Below are positions 16,628 to 25,811 of a stretch of 64,000 nucleotides of DNA, in pieces. The stretch is from Paenibacillus eucommiae (GTDB lineage: Bacteria > Bacillota > Bacilli > Paenibacillales > NBRC-103111), in NCBI RefSeq assembly GCF_017874215.1, contig NZ_JAGGLB010000006.1, forward strand, positions 186,001 through 250,000, read 5' to 3'. Both the position numbers and the translations under genes were made by a program. The notes below the pieces were generated by a model. That model was given only the letters and a program-made list of their open reading frames with translations, ran no database searches and had not been told where the DNA came from. Numbering within the stretch: position 1 is the first letter of the stretch; the number at the start of each line of letters is the position of its first letter.

Positions 16628-17791
16628 ATGAAACTAAAAGTTACTGGATTGGAAGGCGTCGTTGCTGCTGAAACGGAGATTGGATATGTGAACGGGGTTA
16701 GCGGTCAGCTCGTATACCGGGGATACGCAGCCAAAGAGCTGGCTGTCCATCATTCATTCGAAGAAGTCGCATTTTTGCTTTGGCATGGTGAGCTGCCTGA
16801 TGAGCTGCAATTGAAGGAGTTTAAAAAGAAGCTTGCCAGCAGCAGACGTCTGACTCCAGAGCTTAAGCAGCTGCTTGACGCAATGCCGAAGGAAGCTTCC
16901 ATGATGAGCGTTATGATGGCAGTAATAGCCGCATCCTCGGGCTCAGCTCCTTCATGGCCTCCTACAATCGAGCAAGCGATCCATATGACAGGAATTCTTC
17001 CCAGTATCATAGCGTATCGCTACCATCAAACACATTCGGCTCATTCTTCTCAAGCGGCAGAATCAGAACATCGGGAGCATGCACCGGATTCCAAACATGA
17101 TGCTGATTGGTCGGAGCCAACAGAAGATTTAGATCATGTGGCCTATTATCTCCATCTGCTCTTCGGACGTCCAGCATCGCCAGCACATATTCGTGCCATG
17201 AATGCCTATATGATTTTAGCCATGGAGCATGGGCTTAATGCTTCTACCTTTACGGCACGGGTTGTTTCCTCAACCGAATCAGACCTGTATTCCGCTGTGG
17301 CAGCTGCAATTGGCGCCATGAAAGGTCCGCTGCATGGAGGAGCACCGTCCGGTGTAATCAAGCTGCTGGAGGATATCGGCTCCAAAGAGCAGGCGGAGCC
17401 TTGTATGCGCGCAATTTTGGGCCAGGGAGAAAGACTGATGGGCTTCGGTCATCGGATATATAAAACTCAGGATCCAAGAGCTGAGGCACTGCGCGAAGTA
17501 ACCACCGCATTAGCAGGAGATGATCCATGGCTGGACTTGGCCCAGCATGCCGAGCAAACGGCTATCCGGCTTTTGGCTGAATACAAACCGGACCGCAAGC
17601 TGTTCACCAATGTTGAATTTTATGCCGCAGCAGTTATGCGCGCTGTGCAAATGCCATCCATGCTTTTCACACCAACATTTACAGCAGCACGGATCGTTGG
17701 CTGGACCGCCCATGTGCTGGAGCAATCGCAAAACAACCGGATTTTCCGTCCGCAGTCCACTTATGTGGGGCCAATGCCGGCAGGTTATTAA
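16628..17791 (+). CDS. citA: Citrate synthase (CitA-type) / 2-methylcitrate synthase family
   Basis: About 387 residues from ATG 16628, chosen because GGAGG lies 8 bp before it; an upstream ATG at 16613 contains that site. It condenses oxaloacetate with acetyl-CoA or propionyl-CoA. Catalytic histidines are in GPLHGGAPSG and MGFGHRIYKTQDPR. The third catalytic position reads NVEFYAAAVM with Glu instead of Asp, which I recall as also being normal in Bacillus CitA. A His/Glu-rich insert (about residues 138-168) lies where the family has a shorter loop. It stands alone between two transferred-looking blocks. Confidence 0.88.
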   Translation: MKLKVTGLEGVVAAETEIGYVNGVSGQLVYRGYAAKELAVHHSFEEVAFLLWHGELPDELQLKEFKKKLASSRRLTPELKQLLDAMPKEASMMSVMMAVIAASSGSAPSWPPTIEQAIHMTGILPSIIAYRYHQTHSAHSSQAAESEHREHAPDSKHDADWSEPTEDLDHVAYYLHLLFGRPASPAHIRAMNAYMILAMEHGLNASTFTARVVSSTESDLYSAVAAAIGAMKGPLHGGAPSGVIKLLEDIGSKEQAEPCMRAILGQGERLMGFGHRIYKTQDPRAEALREVTTALAGDDPWLDLAQHAEQTAIRLLAEYKPDRKLFTNVEFYAAAVMRAVQMPSMLFTPTFTAARIVGWTAHVLEQSQNNRIFRPQSTYVGPMPAGY

Positions 17792-17859
17792 CGTTATCTC
17801 TGCCCAATAGGCGCTAACTTCTATATATCAGGAAGCAGGAGTGAATGGACTTTGCTATT

Positions 17860-18130
17860 AAAAAGACAGGAGGGAGGATTCCCCTTCCTGTTTCCCCCGT
17901 TCCTGTTTCCCTTCCCATTTGTTCTTCCCGTTATTTCACACGAATTACTAGCTCCAGTCAATCGTCTGAAAGCTATGAGTTTCGGCGGATTCCTTGGCCT
18001 TTAAGCACATTAATGCACTTAATAATCCGTCACCCCCACCTGCCCACGATTTGTGATTTCTAAATTTTTAACCGTCTAATATTCCTGATTATGAAGGAAG
18101 AGGGAATATTCCGCACCAGTACCAAAGTTG
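17860..18130. pseudogene. Remnants matching the 3' hairpin and an internal part of the beta-helix gene
   Basis: Two short stretches are copies of the locus at 30.6-33.2 kb. AGACAGGAGGGAGGATTCCC at 17864 resembles the hairpin at 30609. The stretch 18043-18120 (GATTTGTGATTTCTAAATTT...CAATATTCCTGATTATG type) is nearly identical to 33108-33188 inside the beta-helix protein gene. The coding sequence between them is lost. The intervening bases contain no gene that I recognise. Confidence 0.65.
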
Positions 18131-18222
18131 TAATGACGAATAGTGCAAGCGTAATAACTTGTTCATCTCAATTGTCTTACTGACAAATATAAGTATTCAA
18201 TAATCCACATAAAGAGTAAAAT

Positions 18223-18278
18223 TACACACTTTAAATAGAAAGATTGTACACACTTGTGTGAATCATCCTCTCTATAAT
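18223..18278 (+). promoter_or_regulatory. Decayed-locus copy of the island promoter (ACACA direct repeat plus TATAAT)
   Basis: Two perfect copies of TACACACTT at 18223 and 18247 are followed 17 bp later by TATAAT at 18273. The block is nearly identical to 33760-33815, the promoter of the intact foldase gene, but here it now leads into a pseudogene. Confidence 0.7.
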
Positions 18279-18301
18279 GGGGGTTAAGTCTCATATAAGC
18301 G

Positions 18302-18632
18302 ATGACAATATTCATTCAAAGGAAAACGGCGGCACCTTTGAGGACGAGCGAGTTTGCTTGGAAAGAAGTCATTGTTGAGGATATCAGCTATGACTTTTTT
18401 CAGAGCATCTTGAAGGCGGAGGATAGACGAAGGGAGGAAGCGCTCAAAAGTAAAAAAAACTATTTATGGTCCGAAACAATATAATGAAACTCGCTTCTTT
18501 GATAACCTTTAGTGAGCTCGCAAAGCTCGCAAATTAATAAAAGAAAAGAAAGTATACAGCGTGGAAGTTACAGATACAGAGATACTGGCTTATTATGAAG
18601 ACTGTAAGATTATCGGTGGTACCCAGTTATAA
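18302..18632 (+). pseudogene. Remnant of a PpiC/SurA-like foldase gene (copy of 33912-34958)
   Basis: The bases before it, and the internal phrase VEDISYDFFQS.LKAE.RRREEALKSK, match the intact gene at 34230-34330. Further downstream, stretches around 18535-18632 match 34395-34455 and the region just after the intact stop codon. Start, signal peptide and most of the body are deleted and frameshifts occur. It is not functional. Confidence 0.8.
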
Positions 18633-18732
18633 GCAAGAAATATATAGACAATCGAAATAATATGATATATGATCATTGAATGTTAATAAATAAATTATAA
18701 TGTTAAAAAATAAAAAAAAGGTGTGGATCATT

Positions 18733-19581
18733 ATGTTCAAAAAAACAAGAATGAATCGGTTGTTTGCATCGGACGGTAAATGTTTCGATGTTGCGATCGA
18801 CCATGGTTTTTTCAACGAACTAGCGTTCTTGGCAGGGATAGAAAATATGCAAAAAGCCATAGAAACTGTGGTAGACGCCGATCCCGATGCCATACAAGTT
18901 AGTATAGGGCAAGCTCATTTTCTGCAAGACAGGATGGGAAAGAAGAAGCCTTCTTTGGTACTAAGATCGGATACGGCGAATATTTACGGAAATACGCTTC
19001 CTAGCTATACTTACAGTCAGCTTTTTGAAGGGATTGTTGAACAAGCTGTTTTACTTGATGCTGCATGTATAGTGGTAAATCTCTTTTTATTGCCAAACCA
19101 GCCTGAGCTCCTTCACCAATGCATCCGAAATATTACATTCTTAAAGCCGCAATGTGATAAATACGGAATGCCTTTAATGATTGAACCACTGGCAATGCTA
19201 CCTAATGATAAAGTAGGTGGGTATATGGTAGATGGTGACATTAATAAAATTTTGCCTTTAGTCCGTCAGGCTGTGGAATTAGGAGCGGATTTAATTAAAG
19301 CGGATCCTTGTGACCATGTTGAGGAATATCATCGCGTCATTGAAATGGCTTCTGGTAAGCCTGTTCTTGTTCGTGGCGGCGGTTTGGCATCGGATGAAGA
19401 AGTGTTAATAAGAACGTGCGAATTAATGAAACAAGGCGCATCGGGAATCGTATATGGCCGCAATGTCGTTCAGCACCACAATCCAGCCGGCATCACACGG
19501 GCATTAATGGCTGTTGTTCATGAAGGTGCTGACAGCGATAAGGCGTTGGCTATGCTCCATAAGAGGAGTCACTTGGGATGA
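18733..19581 (+). CDS. Class I aldolase of the DhnA/LsrF/DeoC type
   Basis: About 282 residues from ATG 18733, preceded by AAAAGGTGTGGATC; the upstream in-frame ATG at 18700 lacks a ribosome site. The (beta/alpha)8 fold shows DVAIDHGFFNE at the start, the Schiff-base lysine in GADLIKADPCD, and the phosphate-binding VRGGGLASDEE and GASGIVYGRNVVQH. Related enzymes cleave or rearrange phosphorylated ketoses, such as deoxy-ketose 1-phosphates. Next comes a piece of DeoR and then a FucI-like isomerase, so isomerase plus aldolase fits a deoxysugar route. No kinase is present. A broken copy lies on the minus strand at 50880-51510. Confidence 0.82.
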   Translation: MFKKTRMNRLFASDGKCFDVAIDHGFFNELAFLAGIENMQKAIETVVDADPDAIQVSIGQAHFLQDRMGKKKPSLVLRSDTANIYGNTLPSYTYSQLFEGIVEQAVLLDAACIVVNLFLLPNQPELLHQCIRNITFLKPQCDKYGMPLMIEPLAMLPNDKVGGYMVDGDINKILPLVRQAVELGADLIKADPCDHVEEYHRVIEMASGKPVLVRGGGLASDEEVLIRTCELMKQGASGIVYGRNVVQHHNPAGITRALMAVVHEGADSDKALAMLHKRSHLG

Positions 19582-19689
19582 AATTACGCCTTAAGCTAAA
19601 AATGAAAGGGGATTGAATTATGGAGTTTCCATCGCCACAGGAAAGGCCAAGTAACAAAAAGCTCACTAACCTCGAACGGAAAAAAAGAA

Positions 19690-19771
19690 TATACGATCGG
19701 ACCAACTTCCTGACGACGAACTAAAGGAACAATGCAGGCAGCACAAGGTCGACTTTTTGATCTGCGACTGA
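19690..19771 (+). pseudogene. C-terminal remnant of a DeoR-family regulator gene
   Basis: Translation across the segment gives a tail like DQLPDDELKEQCRQHKVDFLICD followed by TGA, matching the end of the intact DeoR protein at 50016-50810 and the remnant at 35290-35404. About 90 percent of the gene is missing. It lies exactly between the aldolase and the isomerase. Confidence 0.8.
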
Positions 19772-19806
19772 GTAGCTTTGGCGAAAATTTTCATAGGGGG
19801 ATGAAT

Positions 19807-21225
19807 ATGGGAGAACAAGCTAAAAAATGCACATTGGGCGTGATTGTGGGGAATCGGGGGTTTTTCCCGGGTCATTTGTGTGAATCGGGGCGTCAAATGA
19901 TGATAAAGGTTTTGGAAGAGGAAGGAATAGATGTAGTTATTCTTGATGTCAATGCGACTCGATACGGAGCTGTTGAAAGCCTGGATGACGCTAATATTTG
20001 TTCGAATTATTTCAAGGAACACCGAAACGTGATAGATGGCATGTTGGTTACGCTCCCAAACTTTGGGGATGAACGGGCGGTAGCCAATGTAATCCGCGTT
20101 TCGGCACTTAATGTGCCTGTATTGATTCACGCCTTCAACGATGAAGTAAACTCGATGACTAATAAAGATAGAAGGGACAGCTTCTGCGGAAAAATATCAG
20201 TATGCAATAATCTCAAACAATATGGCATTACATACTCCTTAACTTCCATGCATACGGTGGATCCGAAGAGTGAAAGCTTTCGCAGCGATCTAAATCAGTT
20301 TGCAGCAGTCTGTCGGGTGGTCAAATCACTGCGAAGTGTCCGGCTCGGTGCGATCGGCGCACGTCCTGCCGCGTTCAACACCGTGAGATATAGTGAAAAG
20401 CTATTGGAACGGCAAGGTATTTCAATCGAGACTTTAGATCTTTCCGAAGTTTTTGGAAGGGCGAATCGATTGAAAGATCAGGATCGGAACGTGCAAACCA
20501 AATTAGAAGAAATGAAAAGCTACGTGAATACGAACGGTTTCCCGGAAGATAAACTGCTTAAGATGGCTAGACTCGGTGTCACTATTGAGCAGTGGATGAA
20601 GGATTACGATCTCTCCGCCACGGCAATACAATGTTGGACTTCGATGGAGGAGTTTTTTGGCATCGCGCCCTGTACGATCATGAGTATGATGAGCAATAGC
20701 TTACTTCCAAGCGCATGTGAGGTAGATATCCCCGGACTTGTGGGGATGTACGCCTTACAGCAGGCATCAGGTCGTCCTAGTGCCTTGCTGGACTGGAACA
20801 ATAATTACGGTGATGATCCCGATAAAGGTGTGGTCTTTCATTGCAGCAATTTGCCCAAAGATGTTTTTGAAGAGCTAAAGATGGACTATCATGAAATTCT
20901 AGCAGGGGCGGTTGGTAGGGAAAATACATATGGCACGCTATCTGGACGCATTAAAAGTAGTCCGTTTACGTACTGTCGTGTTTCGACAGACGATTTTACT
21001 GGAGAAATCCGTACCTATGTGGGAGAGGGAAGCTTTACGAAAGATCCATTACTTACCTTTGGTGGCTACGGTGTTGTCCAAATCCCTCAATTTCAGAAGC
21101 TACTCACCTATATCTGCGAACAGGGGTTTGAACACCATATTGCAGCCAACCTGTCTTCCATTGCCCCAGCTATCAGCGAAGCCTTCAGCAAATATTTAAA
21201 CTGGAACGTATATCACCATCAATGA
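19807..21225 (+). CDS. L-fucose/L-arabinose isomerase-fold sugar isomerase
   Basis: About 472 residues from ATG 19807, chosen because TAGGGGGATGA lies at the right distance; longer starts run back into the DeoR remnant. The N-terminal part LGVIVGNRGFFPGHLCESGR and C-terminal part with YVGEGSFTKDPLLTFGGYGV and GFEHHIAANLSS fit the L-fucose isomerase C-terminal-like superfamily, which converts aldoses to ketoses with a metal. It probably feeds the aldolase at 18733. The true sugar (L-fucose, L-rhamnose or another) is not resolved. Two N-terminal remnants of the same gene lie at 35440 and at 49735-49977. Confidence 0.82.
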   Translation: MGEQAKKCTLGVIVGNRGFFPGHLCESGRQMMIKVLEEEGIDVVILDVNATRYGAVESLDDANICSNYFKEHRNVIDGMLVTLPNFGDERAVANVIRVSALNVPVLIHAFNDEVNSMTNKDRRDSFCGKISVCNNLKQYGITYSLTSMHTVDPKSESFRSDLNQFAAVCRVVKSLRSVRLGAIGARPAAFNTVRYSEKLLERQGISIETLDLSEVFGRANRLKDQDRNVQTKLEEMKSYVNTNGFPEDKLLKMARLGVTIEQWMKDYDLSATAIQCWTSMEEFFGIAPCTIMSMMSNSLLPSACEVDIPGLVGMYALQQASGRPSALLDWNNNYGDDPDKGVVFHCSNLPKDVFEELKMDYHEILAGAVGRENTYGTLSGRIKSSPFTYCRVSTDDFTGEIRTYVGEGSFTKDPLLTFGGYGVVQIPQFQKLLTYICEQGFEHHIAANLSSIAPAISEAFSKYLNWNVYHHQ

Positions 21226-21314
21226 TTTGTTTTTGAAGGGTCACCGGCTGGATATAGGAAAATTATAGGGGAACATTTGTAAAATTAAGGAATTTCCACT
21301 TACCAAAAACATCC

Positions 21315-21341
21315 TTGACATTGGGAAGTCTGTGCTATAAT
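21315..21341 (+). promoter_or_regulatory. Probable sigma-A promoter of the yesN-yesM-like pair
   Basis: TTGACA at 21315 and TATAAT at 21336 are perfect consensus hexamers separated by 15 bp, shorter than the usual 17. They lie 57 bp before the response regulator start. Confidence 0.65.
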
Positions 21342-21397
21342 GTAAAATTGAAAGGGCATTCATCAGTCGTTGATAACATAGTCTGGGAGGGACTCAT

Positions 21398-22999
21398 GTG
21401 TACAGATTAATGATCGTCGAAGATGAAGAGGTCAATCGATGGGGTTTAAAGGAACACATTCCTTGGGCAGATTATGGGTTTCAGGTAGTCGGTGAAGCGG
21501 AGAATGGAAAGTGCGCACTTGACTTGATTCCGAGTCTACGGCCAGATGTGATTCTCACCGATATTATGATGCCGGTTATGAATGGAATAGAATTGTTGGC
21601 GCAAGTTAGTGAATTATATAATCATATTAAGATTGTTGTCTTAAGTGGGTACAGTGAATTTGAGTATGCGCGACAATGTATTGAATATAAAGCATTTAAT
21701 TATCTTATCAAACCAACTGTTGATAATGAGATCAAGAATGTCTTCCTAAAAGCCAAGAAAGAGCTTGACGTCTCTTTACAAAGATCTACGATTGGAGACA
21801 GTAACTCTAACAACAATATTATCCAAGTGCAATATAGAAACAGGATAAGAGATATCATTGAAGGAAGAATGGACGGGCATAGTCCCATCCTGTCCATTAA
21901 TAATAATCATTATTATGCTTCTATGACTTTGCAAATTCATGAACATCATTGGCCCAAGGAGAATGTCCTAATTCCACTATTCAACAGAGTTTTTGATAAA
22001 TATGAGGAGTTGGAATCCTGTGACATTATTCAGGTGGATGAGGATTTATTAAATCTTGCGATAACCGTCAAGAGGGATATATCCAGAACGACCTGTATTG
22101 GCATAGCCACTGAAATAAGAGATAGGTTAAAACAAAAAATCAATTTGCCTGCTCTTCGCATAAGTGTGGGCATTGGAAAAACATATGCAGATCTTACCGA
22201 GCTAAGAAAATCATTTAATGAAGCTTCCCAAACATTAAAGAAGAAATTTTATGAGGGACTTGGTTCGGTACACCATTGCGATGATGTGGAGTCTAAACGA
22301 AATGATAGATCAAAATTCCAAGCTCCCCATAGTGGGGGAATCGTTATTCTGATGAAAAGTATTGTTGAATATACCGTTTCATGTCAAATGAACTTGTTGC
22401 AATCATCCATAGACCAGTACTTTGAATATATGGAAGGATTTAAGGTAGGCGAAGAAGAGAACATATTTATGAATACGGTTGAAATATTAATCATGCTGTC
22501 CATCAAATTAAATGAATATCAAATTGAACTAAGCCGCGTTTTGGATGAGGATGTATATAAGAAAATCCGTAGAATCATAGATAAAGAAACGTTAAGCGAC
22601 CTTAAGGATTGGATGTATAAGATGTGCAGCATGATATCGAAATGCATCATTTCCCAAGAAGAAGATAATAATCCGATCATTGTTCAAGCCAAGAAATATA
22701 TTAATGACTATTTCGACAGGAAAATCATACTGGATGAGGTTTGTAAGTTTCTGTACATTTCTCCCTCTTATTTTTGTTCTTTATTTAAATTAAAAACGGG
22801 TTATACCTTCATGGGATATCTAACTGCTGTTAGAATATCAAAAGCAAAACAATTGCTATTGAAATCCGATATGAAAGTATATGAAGTCGCCGTTGCTGTC
22901 GGATATGATGATTTCAGACATTTCAGCAAGGTATTCAAAAAAGAGGTTGGCCTCACACCAATGTATTATAAAGAAAAGAATATCGGTATTCAGGTTTAA
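21398..22999 (+). CDS. YesN-type response regulator (REC + AraC domain)
   Basis: The protein of 533 residues starts at GTG 21398 after GGGAGGGACTCAT. Residues 1-120 form a receiver domain (MIVEDEEVNRWG, the phospho-acceptor Asp in VILTDIMMP, and the Lys in YLIKP). A long middle part of low conservation follows, and the last 100 residues are an AraC double helix-turn-helix (DEVCKFLYISPSYFCSLFK, GYDDFRHFSKVFKKEVGLTP). It pairs with the histidine kinase at 23034. It is the best candidate to bind the ACACA direct-repeat promoters at 33.7, 33.8, 35.0 and 39.6 kb. Confidence 0.92.
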   Translation: MYRLMIVEDEEVNRWGLKEHIPWADYGFQVVGEAENGKCALDLIPSLRPDVILTDIMMPVMNGIELLAQVSELYNHIKIVVLSGYSEFEYARQCIEYKAFNYLIKPTVDNEIKNVFLKAKKELDVSLQRSTIGDSNSNNNIIQVQYRNRIRDIIEGRMDGHSPILSINNNHYYASMTLQIHEHHWPKENVLIPLFNRVFDKYEELESCDIIQVDEDLLNLAITVKRDISRTTCIGIATEIRDRLKQKINLPALRISVGIGKTYADLTELRKSFNEASQTLKKKFYEGLGSVHHCDDVESKRNDRSKFQAPHSGGIVILMKSIVEYTVSCQMNLLQSSIDQYFEYMEGFKVGEEENIFMNTVEILIMLSIKLNEYQIELSRVLDEDVYKKIRRIIDKETLSDLKDWMYKMCSMISKCIISQEEDNNPIIVQAKKYINDYFDRKIILDEVCKFLYISPSYFCSLFKLKTGYTFMGYLTAVRISKAKQLLLKSDMKVYEVAVAVGYDDFRHFSKVFKKEVGLTPMYYKEKNIGIQV

Positions 23000-23033
23000 G
23001 CGAGGTCGTTTATGGGGGGAGGGGGTTGGAACC

Positions 23034-25811
23034 TTGTTTCATAAGATTCATCAGAGCTATGGATTAAAAACCTTCCTTTCTTTTCTATCGATTATCTTGG
23101 TAGCGGTTTCTTTATCTGTGTTGTGTATTGTCTCTTTTCGCACATCCGTTTCTACAATTTTAGAGCGCACGGAATCTATGGACCAAAGCAATCTAAGACA
23201 GGTCAATAACAAGATTGATTTTTCTATGGGTGAAATAGAAAAGTTAACCAGAACCTTTTCTGTAAACCAAACACTTATAGAAAAGCTAACAGAGTATTCT
23301 GCAGAGGGTAATAAAAGCTTCTACGATAAAAATAAAATTGATAAAAAAGTTTGGGATATTTTTAATAAAATGCAGGTTGGTTATGAAGATATACTGAGAA
23401 TAGAAGTTTATACGGATTTGGTCGGTATTCGTTCTGATCGATTCCCCACATCCTTAAATGCGGGAAGCATTAGGAATTCATCCATTTACACTACAATAAA
23501 AAATTCGGAACGTAGTGTCAGTATATTTGGTCCTAATCTCCAAGGATCTATTTTCGAAAAGGAATTAGGCGGTTTTGTGTTCGGTTCCCTCATATTACAG
23601 GGGGATAAGGAATTGGGCTATATATTTGTTGTTATGAAGCCTCAGTGGATGGATCAGGTGTTCATTGAAGAAAACAATGTAATTATTTCCAGTAAGTTAA
23701 ATCAGAAGGTCATTTGGTCATCAAGCAATAATCCTCAATTAGACTATACGCCTATATTGAAGACAGCCGCTTATGAGCAGGGTAAATTTAAAGGGAAAAT
23801 GGGTAATAACGATTATCAGTTTTTCTATATGAAGAACAAATATGGGGATTGGCAGATCCTTACTTTTAGAAGCTTGGAGAATACCTATCAGACGATCAAG
23901 AAAGTTCGCAATAATGTTCTTATCACGGCATTAATTAGTTCCTTTATCTCCATTGTTTGCGGTATTTATATTTCAAACAGGATTGCTAGACCCATTCTTT
24001 ATTTGAGAAATAAAGCTCTTCAATATAATGCTCAGGATAATAGCAATCATTTGGTTGCTGTGAAAGAGAGCATGGGGATCAAGAAAGTGTTTATGATTTA
24101 TTTTGCCCTGGTTGCTACTGTTCCTATGATTATATATAGCATTACATTTTATTACAGCTCTTCTACACTTATCGAGAATAAAGTGAAGGAATCCATCCTC
24201 CTGACCTTCAAACAAACCGCTAATAATATTGATTCTTTTATCGCTATAAACGAAAGGATTTCTACGAATATTATGGTTAATCCCGCCATTCAAAATTATC
24301 TTGTCAGGAGCATGAGAGCAGACTACAAACCTGGTGATGAGATGGAACAGATTGGTGGAACGATTGAGGAAAATCTTTCTCTTGCTGAAAATATATTTGA
24401 AACTGCATTGTACAATACAGAAAAAAAACCATTGTTCTCGACGTCTTTTTTTATAAATAAAGAACCTCTACAAATTGATGAGTATAATTTAAGCACCCCC
24501 TTATGGCTCAGCTATGACTTGGACAAATATAATAGAAACGTAATCAGATTGATAAGGAAGATAAGAGGCGTTAAATCGGATGATCTTTTTTTGAAAGGGT
24601 TAGGCTATCTGCAAACGACCTATTATGAAACTAATATTGAGTCTATCTACAGGGACGTTCAATTTGCTAATAATAATACATTTATCATTGATGAGAACGG
24701 GACCATAATATCGCATAATTCTAAATCCAGGATTGGACAGAAGTCACAATATTCATTTGATCGAGGAAGTATGCCCATATCCGGCACAATAAATATCTCG
24801 AATGATCCAAATCACAGCTTATTGATTTATGTATTTCCCACAAAAATTCCTTGGATCCTGGTTGGAGAATTGGATGAGAAGGTGTTCAGAGAAGATAGTT
24901 TAAAGATGTTAACGATCAATATGTATACCGTATTATTTATGATCTTGATCGTGCTGATTTTTTCGCATGTATTTGCAAAAGGCTTGGCAAACTCCATTAT
25001 TAAGTTAAAAAAGAAACTGATAATCTTCTCAGATGGATATATCCATGCTGATTTCAGTACAAGCTCCAAGGTTAGTGAAATACAGGAATTGGGAATGGCC
25101 TTTAACAACATGGCACAGCGGATCAGAAATTTGATAGAAACGGTATACCTTTCTAATTTAAAGGAAAAGGAGCTGGAGCACGAAAAGAAAGAAGCGGAGC
25201 TTATTGCTCTGCAAGCGCAAATCAACCCTCACTTTTTATCGAACACCATGGAATCGATTAAATGGATGATTAAAGGGGATAAAAAAGAAAAGGCCGCCGA
25301 AATGATTACAGCACTTGGCAGTTTATTCAGGATCGGGATAAGCCAACAAAATAAATTAGTAACCATTGAGGAAGAACTGGATTATGCCCGAGCCTATATT
25401 GATATTCAGAAGGTAAGGTTAGGGGATAAAGTAAAGTTCTCCTGGAGCGTGGATCAATCGTTACTTCAATATTATACCCCCAAGCTAATCCTCCAACCGA
25501 TTATTGAAAATGCGATTATGCATGGTATTAGTAAAAAGGATGAGCTTAAAGGCAACATTAGTATTACCTGTTATAGTGAAGAGCTTTTTATCATTTTTAA
25601 AATCAGTGATGATGGGATAGGAATAGAGACACGCCAGTTGGAGAGCATGAATAAGGAGAATTCAGACCATTTGGGTATTGGAATAAATAATGTAAGGAAA
25701 AGAATAAAATTGTACTTTGGCGGAGAATCACGTGTCGTTATAGAAAGCATGTCCCAAATGGGGACCATAGTAAAAATTATGATTCCAAAAGTAACAAAAG
25801 ATGAGATCTAA
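23034..25811 (+). CDS. YesM-type sensor histidine kinase with two sensor modules
   Basis: The kinase of about 925 residues starts at TTG 23034 after GGGAGGGGG, which is 8 bp away; longer frames run into the response regulator gene. Four membrane segments are seen, near residues 13-35, 292-312, 352-374 and 629-648, enclosing two separate extracytoplasmic regions. A HAMP-like linker follows, then the phospho-acceptor His in INPHFLSNTMESI (about residue 732) and an ATPase domain with ILQPIIENAIMHG, SDDGIGI and GIGINNVRKR. Typical YesM kinases are near 600 residues with one sensor region, so this looks like a fused or duplicated sensor. A terminator follows at 25839. Confidence 0.88.
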   Translation: MFHKIHQSYGLKTFLSFLSIILVAVSLSVLCIVSFRTSVSTILERTESMDQSNLRQVNNKIDFSMGEIEKLTRTFSVNQTLIEKLTEYSAEGNKSFYDKNKIDKKVWDIFNKMQVGYEDILRIEVYTDLVGIRSDRFPTSLNAGSIRNSSIYTTIKNSERSVSIFGPNLQGSIFEKELGGFVFGSLILQGDKELGYIFVVMKPQWMDQVFIEENNVIISSKLNQKVIWSSSNNPQLDYTPILKTAAYEQGKFKGKMGNNDYQFFYMKNKYGDWQILTFRSLENTYQTIKKVRNNVLITALISSFISIVCGIYISNRIARPILYLRNKALQYNAQDNSNHLVAVKESMGIKKVFMIYFALVATVPMIIYSITFYYSSSTLIENKVKESILLTFKQTANNIDSFIAINERISTNIMVNPAIQNYLVRSMRADYKPGDEMEQIGGTIEENLSLAENIFETALYNTEKKPLFSTSFFINKEPLQIDEYNLSTPLWLSYDLDKYNRNVIRLIRKIRGVKSDDLFLKGLGYLQTTYYETNIESIYRDVQFANNNTFIIDENGTIISHNSKSRIGQKSQYSFDRGSMPISGTINISNDPNHSLLIYVFPTKIPWILVGELDEKVFREDSLKMLTINMYTVLFMILIVLIFSHVFAKGLANSIIKLKKKLIIFSDGYIHADFSTSSKVSEIQELGMAFNNMAQRIRNLIETVYLSNLKEKELEHEKKEAELIALQAQINPHFLSNTMESIKWMIKGDKKEKAAEMITALGSLFRIGISQQNKLVTIEEELDYARAYIDIQKVRLGDKVKFSWSVDQSLLQYYTPKLILQPIIENAIMHGISKKDELKGNISITCYSEELFIIFKISDDGIGIETRQLESMNKENSDHLGIGINNVRKRIKLYFGGESRVVIESMSQMGTIVKIMIPKVTKDEI

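Noticed and set aside
17500..17791. Citrate synthase with Glu instead of the catalytic Asp (NVEFYAAAV)
   Set aside because: The same sequence is, from memory, normal in Bacillus CitA-type enzymes, so it is not a sign of lost activity.
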